A stretch of DNA of 64,000 bases from Amaranthus tricolor (taxonomy: Eukaryota > Streptophyta > Magnoliopsida > Caryophyllales > Amaranthaceae), in the NCBI RefSeq assembly GCF_026212465.1, contig NC_080057.1, forward strand, positions 26,642,147-26,706,146. Direction: 5' to 3'. Numbering within the stretch: position 1 is the first letter of the stretch; every line of letters begins with the position of its first letter. Below are positions 25,701 through 38,844 of this stretch, piece after piece. The translations under genes and the position numbers were made by a program. The notes below the pieces were generated by a model, which saw nothing but the letters and a program-made list of their open reading frames with translations, was not told the DNA's origin and did no database searches.

Positions 25701-26888
25701 ATTCCTTTTGTATAATGCATGGCGGTAATTTTTTATTATTGTCACAAATTCTAAAACTTTGATATTAACAATTCTATTTATTTTTTTTTTAAATAAAAAA
25801 TTTCATTGTATCAAACAAAGACAATACAAACACTAAGGAGAAAAACAATATCAACCGTAATCATGCATTGGTATGAAAAAAAGACCCACCTTCTGAAAAG
25901 AGTTGTCCCAACTTACTTTTCATGTGGCTTAGACTTTTATTTTCACAGTTGTATTTATTTAGGTCCTTTACCTTTAAATTTTTAATATCGACACATACAT
26001 TAATATGATTATCACATCAAAGTTTAAAAGTATGAAGATTCTAAAACTTTGTCTTTAAATCACTAAAATCCCTTATGGAGATACAAACACATGATAAATT
26101 ATCGCACAATCGTATAATTAAAGAGTGAAGATGGGCAGGTTCATGTATATTGCGAACATGGAAAGGAAAATGAGACGTAGCATCCACGGTTGCACGTATA
26201 TAACAATAGACATACTGGTCTAGGATGACCTCCCTTACATAATGCAAGGAATAAAATTAAACTAATTGTTTCGCCTGTCTTACAAAATTTATTTTATTTT
26301 TTCTTTTAATCTACCTATCAAATTTGTTTAATTTTGTATTTTTGGTCATGAGTCTCATGACTCATGATCTAAATTTCTTTTATTCTTATTTATCCTTTTA
26401 ATTTACATTTTATCTTATTTACATATTTTTCTCATTATTTTATTTTATTGATTTTCTCACCAATAATTGTCTTTCAATGAAAAATTTATATAATAGAGAG
26501 TAATTAAGTTACGTCATTATTGAGAGGGATGAATGAAGATGAACAAACAAATGCCAATAATTGATCAGACATAAGAACTTGTGTTCATAATAACGACACT
26601 AAAGGAATCTTTGTTTTGATACCAACCATAAGTTTTTTCTCTTTCTTATATCATCTATAAACTTGTCAAAAATAATGGTTTTATGTCTTGGGTTTAATCT
26701 AACAAACCAAAACTATATATACACCGTAAGTTTTCTTTTATCCACTTTATTTTTTACACCTAGGTAAATATTATTATGTAGTAAATTTTCTATCAACTTA
26801 ATAAGCATATGTAATATTATTATTTTTACACATAAATAAAATGATGTCTAGTTAATACTTGATATCATTGAACGACTATAGATCTGCC

Positions 26889-27054
26889 TAGAGGTGTTAA
26901 AAAAATTTAGATTCAATATTCACCCGACCTTATAATCGAATCTGACTTGACCCACTTCAAAATGAAGTTAAAATTATATAAAAATCAATGTGGAAACAAA
27001 ATTCGATTTTAGTCGAACTGATCCGAAATCGACCCGATATCTAGATCACCTCTA
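26889..27054 (+). mobile_element. hAT-like MITE (182 bp family), copy B
   Basis: Starts TAGAGGTGTT and ends near GATCACCTCTA. The internal phrases CACCCGACCTTATAATCGAA and AAAATCAATGTGGAAACA align with copies D and E. No target duplication could be read. Confidence 0.7.
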
Positions 27055-27791
27055 ATATATGTAATTCTATATTAGTTTGATGCATTCGCCCCTCCAATAA
27101 ATAAAAGTAAAGAAGTCTATCATTCAAAAAGAATAGCATTGAGTTGATACATATGGCAGGCAAGACATATCACACATCCCTTTGTCTTTTATTTAAATAA
27201 AAACAAGAAAGATAGCAAGGTGTTATATGGTGATAAGCTCTATTAACAACACTAATCAACTAATTAAAGATTAATATAACACGAAACCTGTCAAAATTTG
27301 TACTCATTCTTAAATTATCGTAAAGCTTATAATAAGGACGTTGAATCATATATTCCCTGGTCATTGGGTGAATCTTATTTGACTTATATTCCTGTTTTTG
27401 TCTTCTAATCATCGCATATTATCCTAATTGAAAAGTAAGAAATTTTTTCAAGAAAATAAATTATGAATTTAATTTTCATCTAGTTATTTTTCTTCCCTCA
27501 TTTTACCCTAATTTTACCCTATATAATTTTGAAAAAAAAAAAAATTAGTATCAAGGTGGTATAATATTGCTATTTTGAGATGGTGATTAAGAGTATTTAT
27601 TATTGAAATAAATTTTTAATATTTAATCGGAAAAAATTTGTTTCCAATTGGCAAAAAATGGGCAACAACTACTAGGTCAGCAACACAAATTATGCTAGAG
27701 TACGGAAAATTTTATATGTAAAGGGGTGTTTTAAAACTTTTAAACTATTATTTCACATTTATATTTTTAATATAAATATTTTAAATGTTTA

Positions 27792-27838
<47 letters not shown>

Positions 27839-28433
27839 TATTATTTAATTAATTATGAAATCATTGTGTTATTATAAATAATTTATAGCGAATATTACAT
27901 TGTGTTGAATTATTATAATTTGATGATGATAATATACAATTGTATATTTGTAAAAATTTATATTTAAATGTAATTCTATGCAAAGTTATTTATGCATTGC
28001 ACAAATTTATATTTAAATATGATTGAAGTTCATTAATTATTACACTAAAACTTGGTCGAGTTCTTCTTAAATTGAGATCAAGAGTGGCTCAGCTCAATTG
28101 GTGCATGTAACAACATCACATGTTTTTCCTTGTTTTTTTTTCATTTTCTAGACATTTATCAATTTTGACCTTAAAGGTATCAATTTTGATCTTAAAGGTA
28201 TCAATTCTAACGTAAAGTAATACTTAAACATATCAATTAAAGTAAAAAAATTTCAATTTGAACCTATAAGTGATCAATTTTGATGTTAAGATGATCAATT
28301 TCTACCTAAATATGGTTCCGTTTCACAATTTTAAAACGAAGTTATATAAAATGGTATTATTCTATCATTCTATAGGTGAATTTCAAACAACAAATGAATG
28401 GTCAATAAAACTATCAATAATAGTGTTAAAACT

Positions 28434-28752
28434 ATTAACATATTAAATTTGAACTAAATACTATACAATATATCTATAAAATTTGAATACTTATTTTTAA
28501 AACGATAATTGAAGATTAGAAGTTCAAAATTGAGTTAGATTATAAAACATCATTGTCAAATTATAAGTCTTAATTTAAATATTAACATATTCAAGTTCAA
28601 CTAAAACCTATACAATATCTTTATAGATTTTGAAATACTTATTTTGAAAACGATAATTGAAGCTTATACGTTCAAAATTGAGTTAGATCATAAAACATCA
28701 ATTGTCAATTTATGTCTCATAATTTAACCGTTAACATATTCAATTTCAACTA
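28434..28752. repeat. Tandem repeat, period about 148 bp, 2.1 copies
   Basis: Units begin ATTAACATATT at 28434, 28581 and about 28730. Each full unit contains TACAATAT, ACTTATTTT, AACGATAATTGAAG and GTTCAAAATTGAGTTAGAT in the same order. The third unit stops after about 22 bp at the (TA)n tract. Confidence 0.8.
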
Positions 28753-28755
28753 TTT

Positions 28756-28759
<4 letters not shown>

Positions 28760-28828
<69 letters not shown>
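28760..28828. repeat. (TA)n microsatellite
   Basis: About 34 TA units at the centre of the inverted-repeat element. Confidence 0.95.
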
Positions 28829-28831
<3 letters not shown>

Positions 28832-30683
28832 GTGTTGAGGAAAGAGCAATATCACTATTATTGATCGATAATTAAAGAGTACAAGTATTCTTATGCTCCA
28901 TTAGAACCATCATGTTGCATTGAATAAAAATACTTGTATTGTACAATATTTTAACACTATTATTGATAGTATTATTGACCATTCATTTGTTGTGTAAAAT
29001 TCATCTATAGAATGATAAAATAATACTTTTTTATTAACTTCGTTCTCAAATTGTGAAACAAAACCATATTTAGGTAGAAATTGATCAATTTAATGTCAAA
29101 ATTAGTCACAAATAGGTCAAAATTGATATTTTTTTTTATGTTAATTGATCTCTTTAAACTTTACTTTAAGTTGTAATTGATATCTTAAAGGTTAAAATTG
29201 ATACCTTTAAGATTAAAATTGAAAAATGCCTAGAAAATGAAAAAAAAAGAGAAAGCATGTGCTGTTGATACACGCGCGAATTGGACCGGCCCAAATTGAC
29301 GGTCTCATTATGAGACCGTTTTGTCTAAGACCATTTGTAATTATTAATCTGAGAAAATATTTACTTTACGTCACGAATGTGTATACATTCATCTGTTGAT
29401 GGAATCTCAATCAATTATACTATTTTATTTTCTAAAAGGGAAAAATAGGCCCTACAATTTATTTTTCTCGAACTTATTTTCTATATTTATTAATTGTAAA
29501 ATTGCATACATACAAAAATTAGTGGGGTAGGAAATGTTCTTTGTGCATGTGCTTAATCAATATTCATAATTTATAATCAATATTCATATTTTAGTAGACA
29601 AACCTAGCTATTATCTTTTGATTATCAAAAGGCCCTTGAATTTCAATCATATGACACTTAATTACAATATTTTTTATGTTTTCAATTTTTACTGAGTGAA
29701 CTTACTTTGTCTAAATTTGTTCCCATATGGTATGATTGATATCTCATCTTTGAATTATAATAATGAGAAAATATAACTCAATAATTGAATTATTGCATTC
29801 ATTTTTAAATAATTTTTCTATGGTAAAATCATTTACAATCAAAGTTATTTATTTTGTATGATTTTAAAATAATTGTCATTTAATTTCAGATTATACACAC
29901 ACAAAAAAAAAAAAAAAAAAACTAGAAAAAAGAATAGAATACATGATGAAACGTATAAACTCAATCCATCATTGACTCATTAATAGCAAAAAATTCAATT
30001 TCCATATATTTGATAAATAATTTATGAGTTATGATTATCGTTTGAAATGTTGTTTGATTACTTGGTACTCCCCATAACATATTGTTTGATTCATAACTTT
30101 TTTATTGTTATTAATTATTATATATTGCTTATTGGTTTGTTTTACAAAATAAAGTAACATTTACTCCTAACTCTTTTCGTATTACTCAAATACTATATGT
30201 CAAAATTCTTTCTCATTTGGTATTAGACATTTAAAAAAGGAAATTTTGTTAGTAATACTTTCAATTATTACTATTGATGCAAAATATCATCAATTATTAT
30301 TTAACTATGTATATCCCAATAATTGAGATGCTTAACTTTATACTTCCAATTATTTTACATTTACTCAAAATTCCCTAAGATAACCGGTTAAAAATAATAT
30401 ACATAATATTTAAGGTTAAGTATCTTAATATTTGGGCCTGTACAAAATCAATGAGCAACATTTAAAGTTTTATTTACAAAATCTCCTTTAAAAATTTTTG
30501 TACTTAAGTCTACCCTTAGTCTACCATGTATTTAAAAATAATGTATATTTGAGAATCAAATTTTATATCGATTAAATCATATATTACTCCTCCATAAAAA
30601 ATTTAAAGTCGGTTGCTCCACCCTCATCCTCCTTTACGTAGTCTACCTGGTTACCAAAAAAGGTTTACACTTTGACTATGGCC

Positions 30684-30866
30684 GTAGACGCATTTAAAAC
30701 AAATCTGATAATTTGAAATTTATCCAATCTTATAACTGAATTTCATTTGACCAGATTTCAATATGATTTACAATTATGTAAAAATTAATATGGACACAAA
30801 ACCCAATTTTAAACTAATCTAAATACCTAACCGGAAATACTCTGATAAGTCAAATGAACACCTGTT
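30684..30866 (+). mobile_element. hAT-like MITE (182 bp family), copy C
   Basis: TAGACGCATTTAAAACAAAT at the left, AAAAATTAATATGGACACAA inside, and GAACACCTG at the right align with copies D and E. It directly abuts the target duplication of the 745 bp element that follows. Confidence 0.65.
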
Positions 30867-30875
30867 GGTAGCTAT

Positions 30876-31620
30876 TAGGGATGGTCATGGGGTGGGTCTG
30901 GAGCGGGTCTGGCCAGACCCGGACCCGGACCCTATTTTTTTTTTTGGATCCAGACCCGGATCCGGAGCCTAGGGTCCAAAATTTTCAGACCCGGACCCGG
31001 ACCCTACGGGTCTGACAGGGTCTAGGGTCCTTAATGGGTCTTATACAAACCCTCTTTGATTTGTCAAAATTGAACCTTTTTCGAGTTTTTTTGTATTTTT
31101 GTAAGCAACTTATTATCTTATTACTAATACTTGTTCGAGTTTATGAAATTCAAATACAAAATAATTACTAAAATTAGGGTTTTCGAGGCTATGGCTGCTG
31201 CTACTCTGCTTCTTGCTTGAGTGTTGAGAGAATGTACTGGAAGTCTGAAATTGGAATAGATAATTGAGAGAACGAGAATGGCCCACTGTCACTCCCAGTC
31301 TACCAAAGTCCCACGCCCATCCATTGACCATTGTTTTAAAATTTAAAATTTAAAATTTAAAGTTTAAAAGTTTTAAATTTAAAATACCCAGTAATATGAC
31401 TATGGCAATTCAAAAATTTAAAATTTAAAGTTTAAAAGTTTAGGGTCCGGGTCCGGGTCTTCACCTTAGGACCCGGACCCGGACCCGGACCCGTCAAAAA
31501 AAATTTGGATCCAAACCTGAACCCGGATCCAACGGGTCTCAAAATTTAAGACCCAGACCCTTATAAAAGAGGCGGGTCCGGGGCGGGTCTTACAGGGTCC
31601 TGGACCCATGACCATCCCTA
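30876..31620. mobile_element. Non-autonomous hAT element, 745 bp, GGACCC-rich
   Basis: Flanked by a perfect 8 bp duplication GTAGCTAT (30868-30875 and 31621-31628). Terminal inverted repeats read TAGGGATGGTCATGGG at the left and CCCATGACCATCCCTA at the right. Both subterminal regions (about 150 bp each) are packed with GGACCCGG/CCGGGTCC words, while the centre is AT-rich and includes repeated AAAATTTAAAATTT. No transposase is encoded. An 8 bp duplication with short TIRs is the hAT signature. Confidence 0.85.
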
Positions 31621-31770
31621 GTAGCTATATCATTATACAAGTACTCCAAAGTCCAAATAGCGTATTTGGACTTTGGTAACCCTCCATTTACAACTCCCGG
31701 TAATATTAATAGTACTTCCTTTTTCTTTTATTATTAGGGCCAACATAAGGTAAGTGATTGATTGCTCACA

Positions 31771-31777
31771 TATAAAC
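31771..31777 (+). promoter_or_regulatory. TATA box of the CIPK gene
   Basis: TATAAAC, followed about 30 bp later by a CA-rich start region. The predicted noncoding first exon runs from about 31800 to 31997 (AAGAG|GTAATA), and the 5'UTR intron runs to 34673 (TCCGTAG). Confidence 0.5.
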
Positions 31778-33726
31778 CTCACACCAACCACACCATAGAG
31801 AAACAAGGAAAAAATTTAAGCGATAGAGAGCTCTATAAATTCCAAACCCATTTAAGCTTCATCTTTTTCAAATTAAAAACCATTTTTATCCAAGTCTTGG
31901 ATTAATTCTTGGTGAATTTATTCAAAAAATTAAAAAATCTTGGTGAATAATTCCTGCATTTCTGTTCAAGAATTATAGATTAGCAGATTCATAAGAGGTA
32001 ATAATTTTCTCTGTAAAACTTTTCACAAAAATTTATTTATTTTTTTTTCAATTTTCCTGCATTTTAATCTGTAATTCTTAGGGTTTTGTATATTTTAATC
32101 AACAATAATTTTACCCAATTGATCATTTATTTACTGAAATATTTGATCTTTGTTTTTTGTCATCAGAACTATTTGAAACCCAACAAAGATTGTATTTTTT
32201 ATATGATATAATTCAGTAAATATTCACTTAATTATTCCTGGAATATTCATAAATTGTTTTATTATTTAAAAAACCCATGTAAATATTACTCCATATTTTT
32301 GATTGTATGTTATTTGTAATTCAATGATAAATTTTCAGTGATTTATGTTATGAATTTATGATGATTACCAATTTGTGATGTAAGTGCTCAAATTCTATGA
32401 TTCATCTTCTAGAAGTTTCATCTAAAATGGTTGTTTGGATTTGATGTGATTTGTGATAATGGTGTATGTGGATTTGGAGGGTTAGATCCGACCCGGTACC
32501 AAAATGCTGATAGTCTAAACCGGATTTCTTTCTATAGTTCCTACATCTAAGCCCGGATTTGTTTGTTGGACATATCCGACTCCATAACCCGCTTAGGTGG
32601 AGTCACCTACGGAACTTGGGGTAACGAAATGTGTTGTCAAACCCATAGACCCCATCATAATCGTATAGTGAAGGCGGACTCAGAATTTTAAGTATGAGTA
32701 TTTGAAATTGATTATAATAATTAGACAAAAACGAAAAAAATTTAAAGGGTCGTGACATATTTTTCTTATATTCAACATTTTTTATAATTTTTCTTAAAAA
32801 AATTAGTATAAATTTATAATTTATCGTGGGGTTTGAGAACTCCCGGTCCTTTATTGGGTTCACTAATGGCCCCATCGACAACATTAACTACAAAATTGGT
32901 TTCGCGACTATGTGAACCAATTTAAAATGGTCTAATCTGACTTGACCAGAGTTGACGCTTTTGTCTAGAGCTGTGCAACGGGGCAACCCCACTAAAGCCG
33001 GTGAGCTGAACCCTTTAAAAAGGGTCAAGGGGCAGAAGTTCTGCTTAGCCCCTACCATTTAGTAGTAAACACCTTAGTAGAAGATTAAGGATTTCCCTAC
33101 TATGTTCTTGTTCACTTGAACTTGTTAAGCTTATAAGGGCTTGATTGGAATCGAAGTTAGTGAACCGGAAAATTAGAGATGTGTAAAATAGACTCGTTCT
33201 GACATTTTCCGATCCAAGGTCGAAAATAGAAGTATTGGAGGCCCTTGGACGCCTTGCATATGCCTAAACCCACCCCTGATCGATCTATGGGTCAAAGTAA
33301 ACCTGTATTTGACCCGAATTGCACGACATAACACAAAATTACTCCAAATTAGGATGACTAGAACCAAACCACCCGTGTAATGCCCCAATTTAATACACTA
33401 CAAATTGCTTCCTTGTGATCTAATGATGGCCTGGACCATAACTGCCCTACTGATATAAGATGATTAAGACATGCATTTGCTGTCTGTTCCTCTCATGAAG
33501 ATGACTTATACCTGCCCAAACATTTAACTTATTACCTTATCATGTTTGTAGAGATGTCTTTCTTGTTTTGAAATTGGTCATGGTCCTTTTGGAGAATGAT
33601 TGATTTTGATGTGTAAAATGCCTTAAACCAGGCAAAGTTTACTTCATCTATTAGTATCTTTTGATGCCCTCTATGACAAGCAATTCTGTAGGATGAAGTC
33701 AACTTGTTTGATTGGAAACTCTTAAG

Positions 33727-33908
33727 TAGATGTATTCAAAACAAACTCGATGACCCGATATTTACCCGCCCTTATAACCAAACACGACTTGACCCAATAC
33801 CAATATGAATTTAAAATTGTGTAAAAATCAATATGGACACAAAACTCGATTTTAAACTGACCCAAAACACGTGACGAGAAATCGACTTGACCCGAATAAA
33901 CACCTCTA
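33727..33908 (+). mobile_element. hAT-like MITE (182 bp family), copy D
   Basis: Bounded by a perfect 8 bp duplication CTCTTAAG (33719-33726 and 33909-33916). It starts TAGATGTATTCAAAAC and ends CCGAATAAACACCTCTA, so the ends are imperfect inverted repeats of the TAGAGGTGTT type. It lies in the CIPK 5'UTR intron. With copy E (same length, also with perfect duplication) it defines the family. Confidence 0.88.
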
Positions 33909-34679
33909 CTCTTAAGATATGAGGCTTCATTCTTTCCATCGAAAAAACCCGTAATTTTATCTTGTGCGATTAGTCTTTATTTTGACTTATCTTCTTTTAT
34001 ACGAACCAGTATAACATAATTCACTAGCTAATTCGCAACTCCCTCAAATAGCCCAAAATCGACCATAATTTGTTTTTTTCGATTCGCGATTCACAAGGAG
34101 ATTAGCGCATCATATGACACTGATCCGAACAAAAGGAATCACATTTGAACAGACTCTAAATGAGAATAGTGAATCAAACTCAAATAGCTCATACTCTAAA
34201 TGATAACTTCTTGTATCTTGAAGTAAATTTAATGTACCTTTCTGCTGACAAAGCCCTCTGAATTTCTTCTGCAGGTGAATTAGTATATAAGTTTATTGGA
34301 TCATCGATTCCCTCGTCTTTTTCCAACACATTACTCTCGTAAATAACTTTCTCGACTCCCGGAATCCCCCGTTTTTCCAAAACAACCAGGGAATGCTGCA
34401 AGATGTGCTTGACATCTAAGGATTCTCTGACTAAACCCAAATTACTCAGAGCTCTACTCGAGCTTCAGCCATCAACGACAGATAAGTATCGACACATTGT
34501 ATGCAGATATATCAGTTTTGAGCTCTACATGCCCACTGTATGCAAGAATGTCATGGATTACCTTATTTCTACATATGAGCTATGTGAAGATGGTTGACTG
34601 ATTTCGTTATTTTTTTCGTAGCATAATATTAATTCGATTTGATATTGTTCTGCAAAATTTATTTTATCCGTAGTTTGAG

Positions 34680-36041
34680 ATGGCGGAAAATAAAGTAACC
34701 ATCTTGATGCAGCGATACGAGTTAGGAAAGTTACTAGGACAGGGTACTTTTGCAAAAGTGTACTTTGCGAGAAATATGAAAACGGGTGCAAATGTTGCGA
34801 TTAAAGTAGTCGATAAGGAGAAGGTTTTGCAGGTCGGAATGATCGAGCAAATTAAGCGAGAAATTTCGGTTATGCGACTTGTGAAACACCCGAATGTCGT
34901 GCAGTTGTACGAGGTTATGGCGAGCAAAACTAAGATTTACTTTGTCATGGAATATGTCAAAGGCGGTGAGCTTTTCAACAAAGTCGCCAAAGGAAGGTTG
35001 AAGGAAAATGTTGCTAGGAAGTATTTTCAACAGTTAATCTCAGCTGTTGATTTCTGCCATAGTAGAGGTGTTTACCATCGAGATTTGAAACCCGAAAACC
35101 TCCTTCTAGATGAAAATGAAAATCTCAAGGTGACGGATTTTGGGTTGAGTGCTATATCGGAAACAAGGAAGCAAGACGGGTTGCTTCACACGACGTGTGG
35201 GACCCCTGCTTATGTTGCACCAGAGGTTATTCTAAGGAAAGGCTATGACGGAGCAAAAGCTGATATTTGGTCTTGTGGGGTGATCTTATTTGTGCTATTG
35301 GCCGGATATCTTCCGTTCCAAGACTCGAATCTTATGGAGATGTATCGAAAGATTGGAAAAGCGGAGTTCAAATTCCCGAATTGGATTCCTTCCGATGCAC
35401 GGAGATTGCTCGTCAAGATCTTGGATCCGAACCCAAAGACAAGAATCACAACAGCTAAGATTATGGAGAATTCTTGGTTCCGAAAAGGGTTTGAGTCTAA
35501 ACGCTTAGATGCTAGGCCCGTTTTTAACGATATGCAGCCCGATTCAGTGGATGTAGATGCTATTTTCGGTTCTTGTGAGAACATCGAAGCGAAACAAGAA
35601 GTTTCTCAGCCGTGTTACAACTTAAATGCATTTGATATCATTTCCTTCTCGGAAGGATTTGATTTATCTGGTTTATTTGAGGATAAGAGCCAGAAAAAGG
35701 AGGTTCGGTTCTCAGCCAATCGGAGTGCTTCAACGATCATCTCAAAGATCGAGGAAGTAGCTAAGAAGCTTAAGCTGAAAGTGAAGAAAAAAGACGGTGG
35801 CCTAATGAGATTTGAAGGGTGCAAAGAAGGGCGAAAAGGGGTTTTATCCCTTGAAGCCGAGATTTTTGAGGTTACTCCGACTTTTCATATGGTAGAGCTG
35901 AAGAAACGGGGTGGAGATTCGTTCGAGTATCAAAAAGTCGTAAAGCAGGAGATGAGACCAGCTCTTAAGGACATTATCTGGACTTGGCAAGGCGAGCAAG
36001 CAACAGAACCTTCACCCGCTACTTTGTCAGGGGAGTCTTAG
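34680..36041 (+). CDS. CBL-interacting protein kinase (CIPK/SnRK3)
   Basis: Single coding exon of 453 residues behind a predicted 2.7 kb 5'UTR intron. The Ser/Thr kinase domain spans about 13-267: glycine loop GQGTFAKV (20-27), ATP lysine K42, catalytic HRDLKPEN (133-140, Asp135), DFG at 153-155, and an activation segment ending in [10 protein letters not shown]. The CIPK-defining NAF motif [18 protein letters not shown] starts at N316; a PP2C-interaction region follows at about 346-385 and an acidic WTWQGE tail closes the protein. CBL Ca2+ sensors bind the NAF segment, relieve autoinhibition and direct the kinase to ion transporters at membranes. The sequence resembles the intron-poor CIPK2/5/10/20/25 subgroup as I recall it, so no number is assigned. 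The start ATGGCGG is the first ATG in frame after the acceptor. All key residues are intact. Confidence 0.95.
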   Translation: MAENKVTILMQRYELGKLLGQGTFAKVYFARNMKTGANVAIKVVDKEKVLQVGMIEQIKREISVMRLVKHPNVVQLYEVMASKTKIYFVMEYVKGGELFNKVAKGRLKENVARKYFQQLISAVDFCHSRGVYHRDLKPENLLLDENENLKVTDFGLSAISETRKQDGLLHTTCGTPAYVAPEVILRKGYDGAKADIWSCGVILFVLLAGYLPFQDSNLMEMYRKIGKAEFKFPNWIPSDARRLLVKILDPNPKTRITTAKIMENSWFRKGFESKRLDARPVFNDMQPDSVDVDAIFGSCENIEAKQEVSQPCYNLNAFDIISFSEGFDLSGLFEDKSQKKEVRFSANRSASTIISKIEEVAKKLKLKVKKKDGGLMRFEGCKEGRKGVLSLEAEIFEVTPTFHMVELKKRGGDSFEYQKVVKQEMRPALKDIIWTWQGEQATEPSPATLSGES

Positions 36042-36645
36042 ACGATTATGTTCGTGCAGCGAGCAGCTCCTTTTCGGGTTATTTGCTTAGTACATTTGTC
36101 ATGGGCATGCTTATAAGATATATTCTATGCCTGTTTAACTTGGATGTACTTATGGTAAAGTTTAATTGTAAACTTATGATTCTGTTTTGCCTAAAATACT
36201 GCATGTTAGATTAGTCGGAAGTAATCAGTATTCTGTTTCGTTTAATTTGCTACATTTACAATTTCTGTGTATTTGTTTGCTTAAGATATAAAAAACATGA
36301 TCTGTAAACTCAGCCCAGCCCAACCCACAGTCAGTCTGAATGGACTAGTCCATCCAAGCTAACTAGACCAAAATTTGATTTAGTCTTAAAAGAATGGAAA
36401 ATGTGAAAAAAATAATTTGATTTTTAAGCAAAATTTTCAAAATAAAAGGCAAGCCATTTACTTCCTATATGGTACTAGAATTCATATTTACTGTCAATGA
36501 AGTATAAAGAGCTAGAGTAAGACTCTAATTTATTCGATTTATTTAAAAATAATAATTCAGATACGTGCTTATAACTTTTATTTCGAATAAAGGAAAATTA
36601 AATTCATAAAAGATTTAATAAGTTTGCTTGTGAATATCAATAATG

Positions 36646-37170
<525 letters not shown>

Positions 37171-37253
<83 letters not shown>
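37171..37253. repeat. (TA)n microsatellite, right tract
   Basis: About 40 TA units immediately right of the TIR element. Confidence 0.95.
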
Positions 37254-37257
<4 letters not shown>

Positions 37258-38652
37258 TTAGGAGAAATAAGTTCATACAATAGTGATCGTCTCACTGTGA
37301 AATGTCCTCACAACATCAAGTAGTCCATCACTTTTTTTGCTTTCAACCTCTCGTATTTTTATTTATTTGTCCTAATTTAAACTTACGAGAAAATATCTGA
37401 ACTGTCTTTATAAAAAGTACACATTCTCATAATTTATGTTAGTCGAAATATTTAATTTATATATGAGATGCGCATTACGTAAGTATAAGACGTATAAGTA
37501 TACAACAATTTGTGATCTCTTTAATATGGAGATGGGATAAACTCACAGTCACAAGTGAAGTGCATGCACAAAATATTGAGATCTTTCATTGCATTTGCAT
37601 GGTAAATTACGTGAGACAACTTTATTACTCTCTGCATTCAATTCAGTCATAGTAGGCGGCAAGGTACGAGAGAATTGTAGAGGAAAATGCTTTAAGTTTT
37701 ATGAAGTGGGCCCATTCTATCCAAGTAGCTAGGCATCACACGGTGCCGGTCATAGAATATGTAATATATTTTCAGATTTAATGTGAAGTAAATAATCTGT
37801 TATTTTTATAATTTTTCGTTGAATTGAATATTTAATATGATATTAGATGTCCAGTTATGAGTTTAAATCTAATCTATATTTATTGTCAACTGTAATTATT
37901 TTACACCAGACATGAATATGATTTGTTTTGCGTCCACTCTTTTACTTCGAAGGAAATTTTATGAGGAATGTTAATTGTGAATTTGTGATAGACATATAAC
38001 AAACCTTAAAGTATCAAATATCAATTCAAACTTTTAATTAATTTAATTAAGTTGGTCACTTTGCTTATCAATTGGAATAAAAGTGAACAATAATTTTTAA
38101 TATCCTCTTTGTTTTTATTGTGCGAAAAAACTTTAAGTTTTAAGTGGATTCTGATAATATCGATGTTTACGAGCATCACATAGGGACGAAATAAGAGTGT
38201 ACCACAAAGGTTAATGTTATAAATACAAGTATTAATTAAAGACGAATTTAATAATAAGTTATTTGATTATGTTTTTTATACATAAGAATATGAAAGACAA
38301 AATAGTAATAATGCTCCCTTTTATTTTAATTAAATATCTCATTTGATTGATTTTGCACACTTATAGTTGACGATACATATTTCAATTTTGAAATATCTTC
38401 AATTGTATTTGGACATGCTTATAATTGATAAATAGTGCGTGTCAGAAACAAATAGAACATTTATTTGATATAAGAGGAAGTATAATCTAAGATCGCTCAT
38501 CTTTAAGAAGCGTGTGCGATTGAGTACCTTGTAAATGATAAAAGAGCCCTTAGCATGATAAATAGGGAATGTGTATAATATCCCTTTCTAGCACGTCTCT
38601 TTCGTCCTCTCTTAATTACTTTCCTCATTTAGATTCCCTAGCTAGCTATAAG

Positions 38653-38834
38653 TACAGATATTTAAAATAGATCCGATGATTTAATATTGAACAAATTTTA
38701 TCACTAAATTTGACTTTGATTCGACATCAAAATGACTATATAAAATTATGTATAAAAAACCATATATGTGGATGCAATACCGATATTAAAACACACTGAT
38801 CCAAATCAACCCGATAATCTGAGTGAACCCTCTG
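38653..38834 (+). mobile_element. hAT-like MITE (182 bp family), copy E, upstream of MUTE
   Basis: Bounded by a perfect 8 bp duplication GCTATAAG (38645-38652 and 38835-38842). It starts TACAGATATTTAAAATAG and ends AGTGAACCCTCTG. It has the same 182 bp length and internal order as copy D. Its right end is 122 bp from the MUTE start codon. Confidence 0.85.
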
Positions 38835-38836
38835 GC

Positions 38837-38844
38837 TATAAGTA
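38837..38844 (+). promoter_or_regulatory. Candidate TATA box of MUTE
   Basis: TATAAGTA, 113 bp upstream of the ATG, is the best TATA-like site near the gene. It lies mostly within the target duplication made by the MITE, and the other copy is at 38647-38654. A start near 38868 would give a leader of about 90 nt. Confidence 0.45.

Larger units (their letters stand above)
28064..29318. mobile_element. Large inverted-repeat element with GAGACCG ends
   Basis: The arms are inverted repeats: CATTTTCTAGACATTTATCA at about 28142 mirrors a TGCCTAGAAAATG-containing block at about 29227, and CATTCATTTGTTGT at 28981 mirrors ACAACAAATGAATG at about 28388. The right terminus carries GGTCTCATTATGAGACCG, shared with the 209 bp MITE at 53362-53570, which also shares the ATCAATTTTGACCTTAAAGG core. 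The left arm is lengthened by a tandem duplication and the centre holds a (TA)n tract. No ORF. End coordinates are approximate. Confidence 0.65.
22758..31763. other. Gene desert between prosaposin and CIPK genes
   Basis: No convincing gene was found on either strand over 9 kb. Contents: a GAGACCGTCTC repeat fragment near 23230, a CCGA/GAACCG-rich stretch at 23640-23880, hAT-like MITEs B and C, microsatellites at 27791-27837 and 28760-28828, a 1.25 kb inverted-repeat element, a homopolymer A tract near 29905 and a 745 bp hAT element. Elsewhere only AT-rich sequence is seen. Confidence 0.6.

Noticed and set aside
31113..31331. 72-residue minus-strand ORF in the 745 bp hAT element
   Set aside because: No similarity to transposase or any family; too short and in a non-autonomous element.
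34189..34440. 83-residue minus-strand ORF in the CIPK 5'UTR intron, with non-random looking composition
   Set aside because: Considered as a captured gene fragment, but no family was recognised and no splice-linked extension was found.
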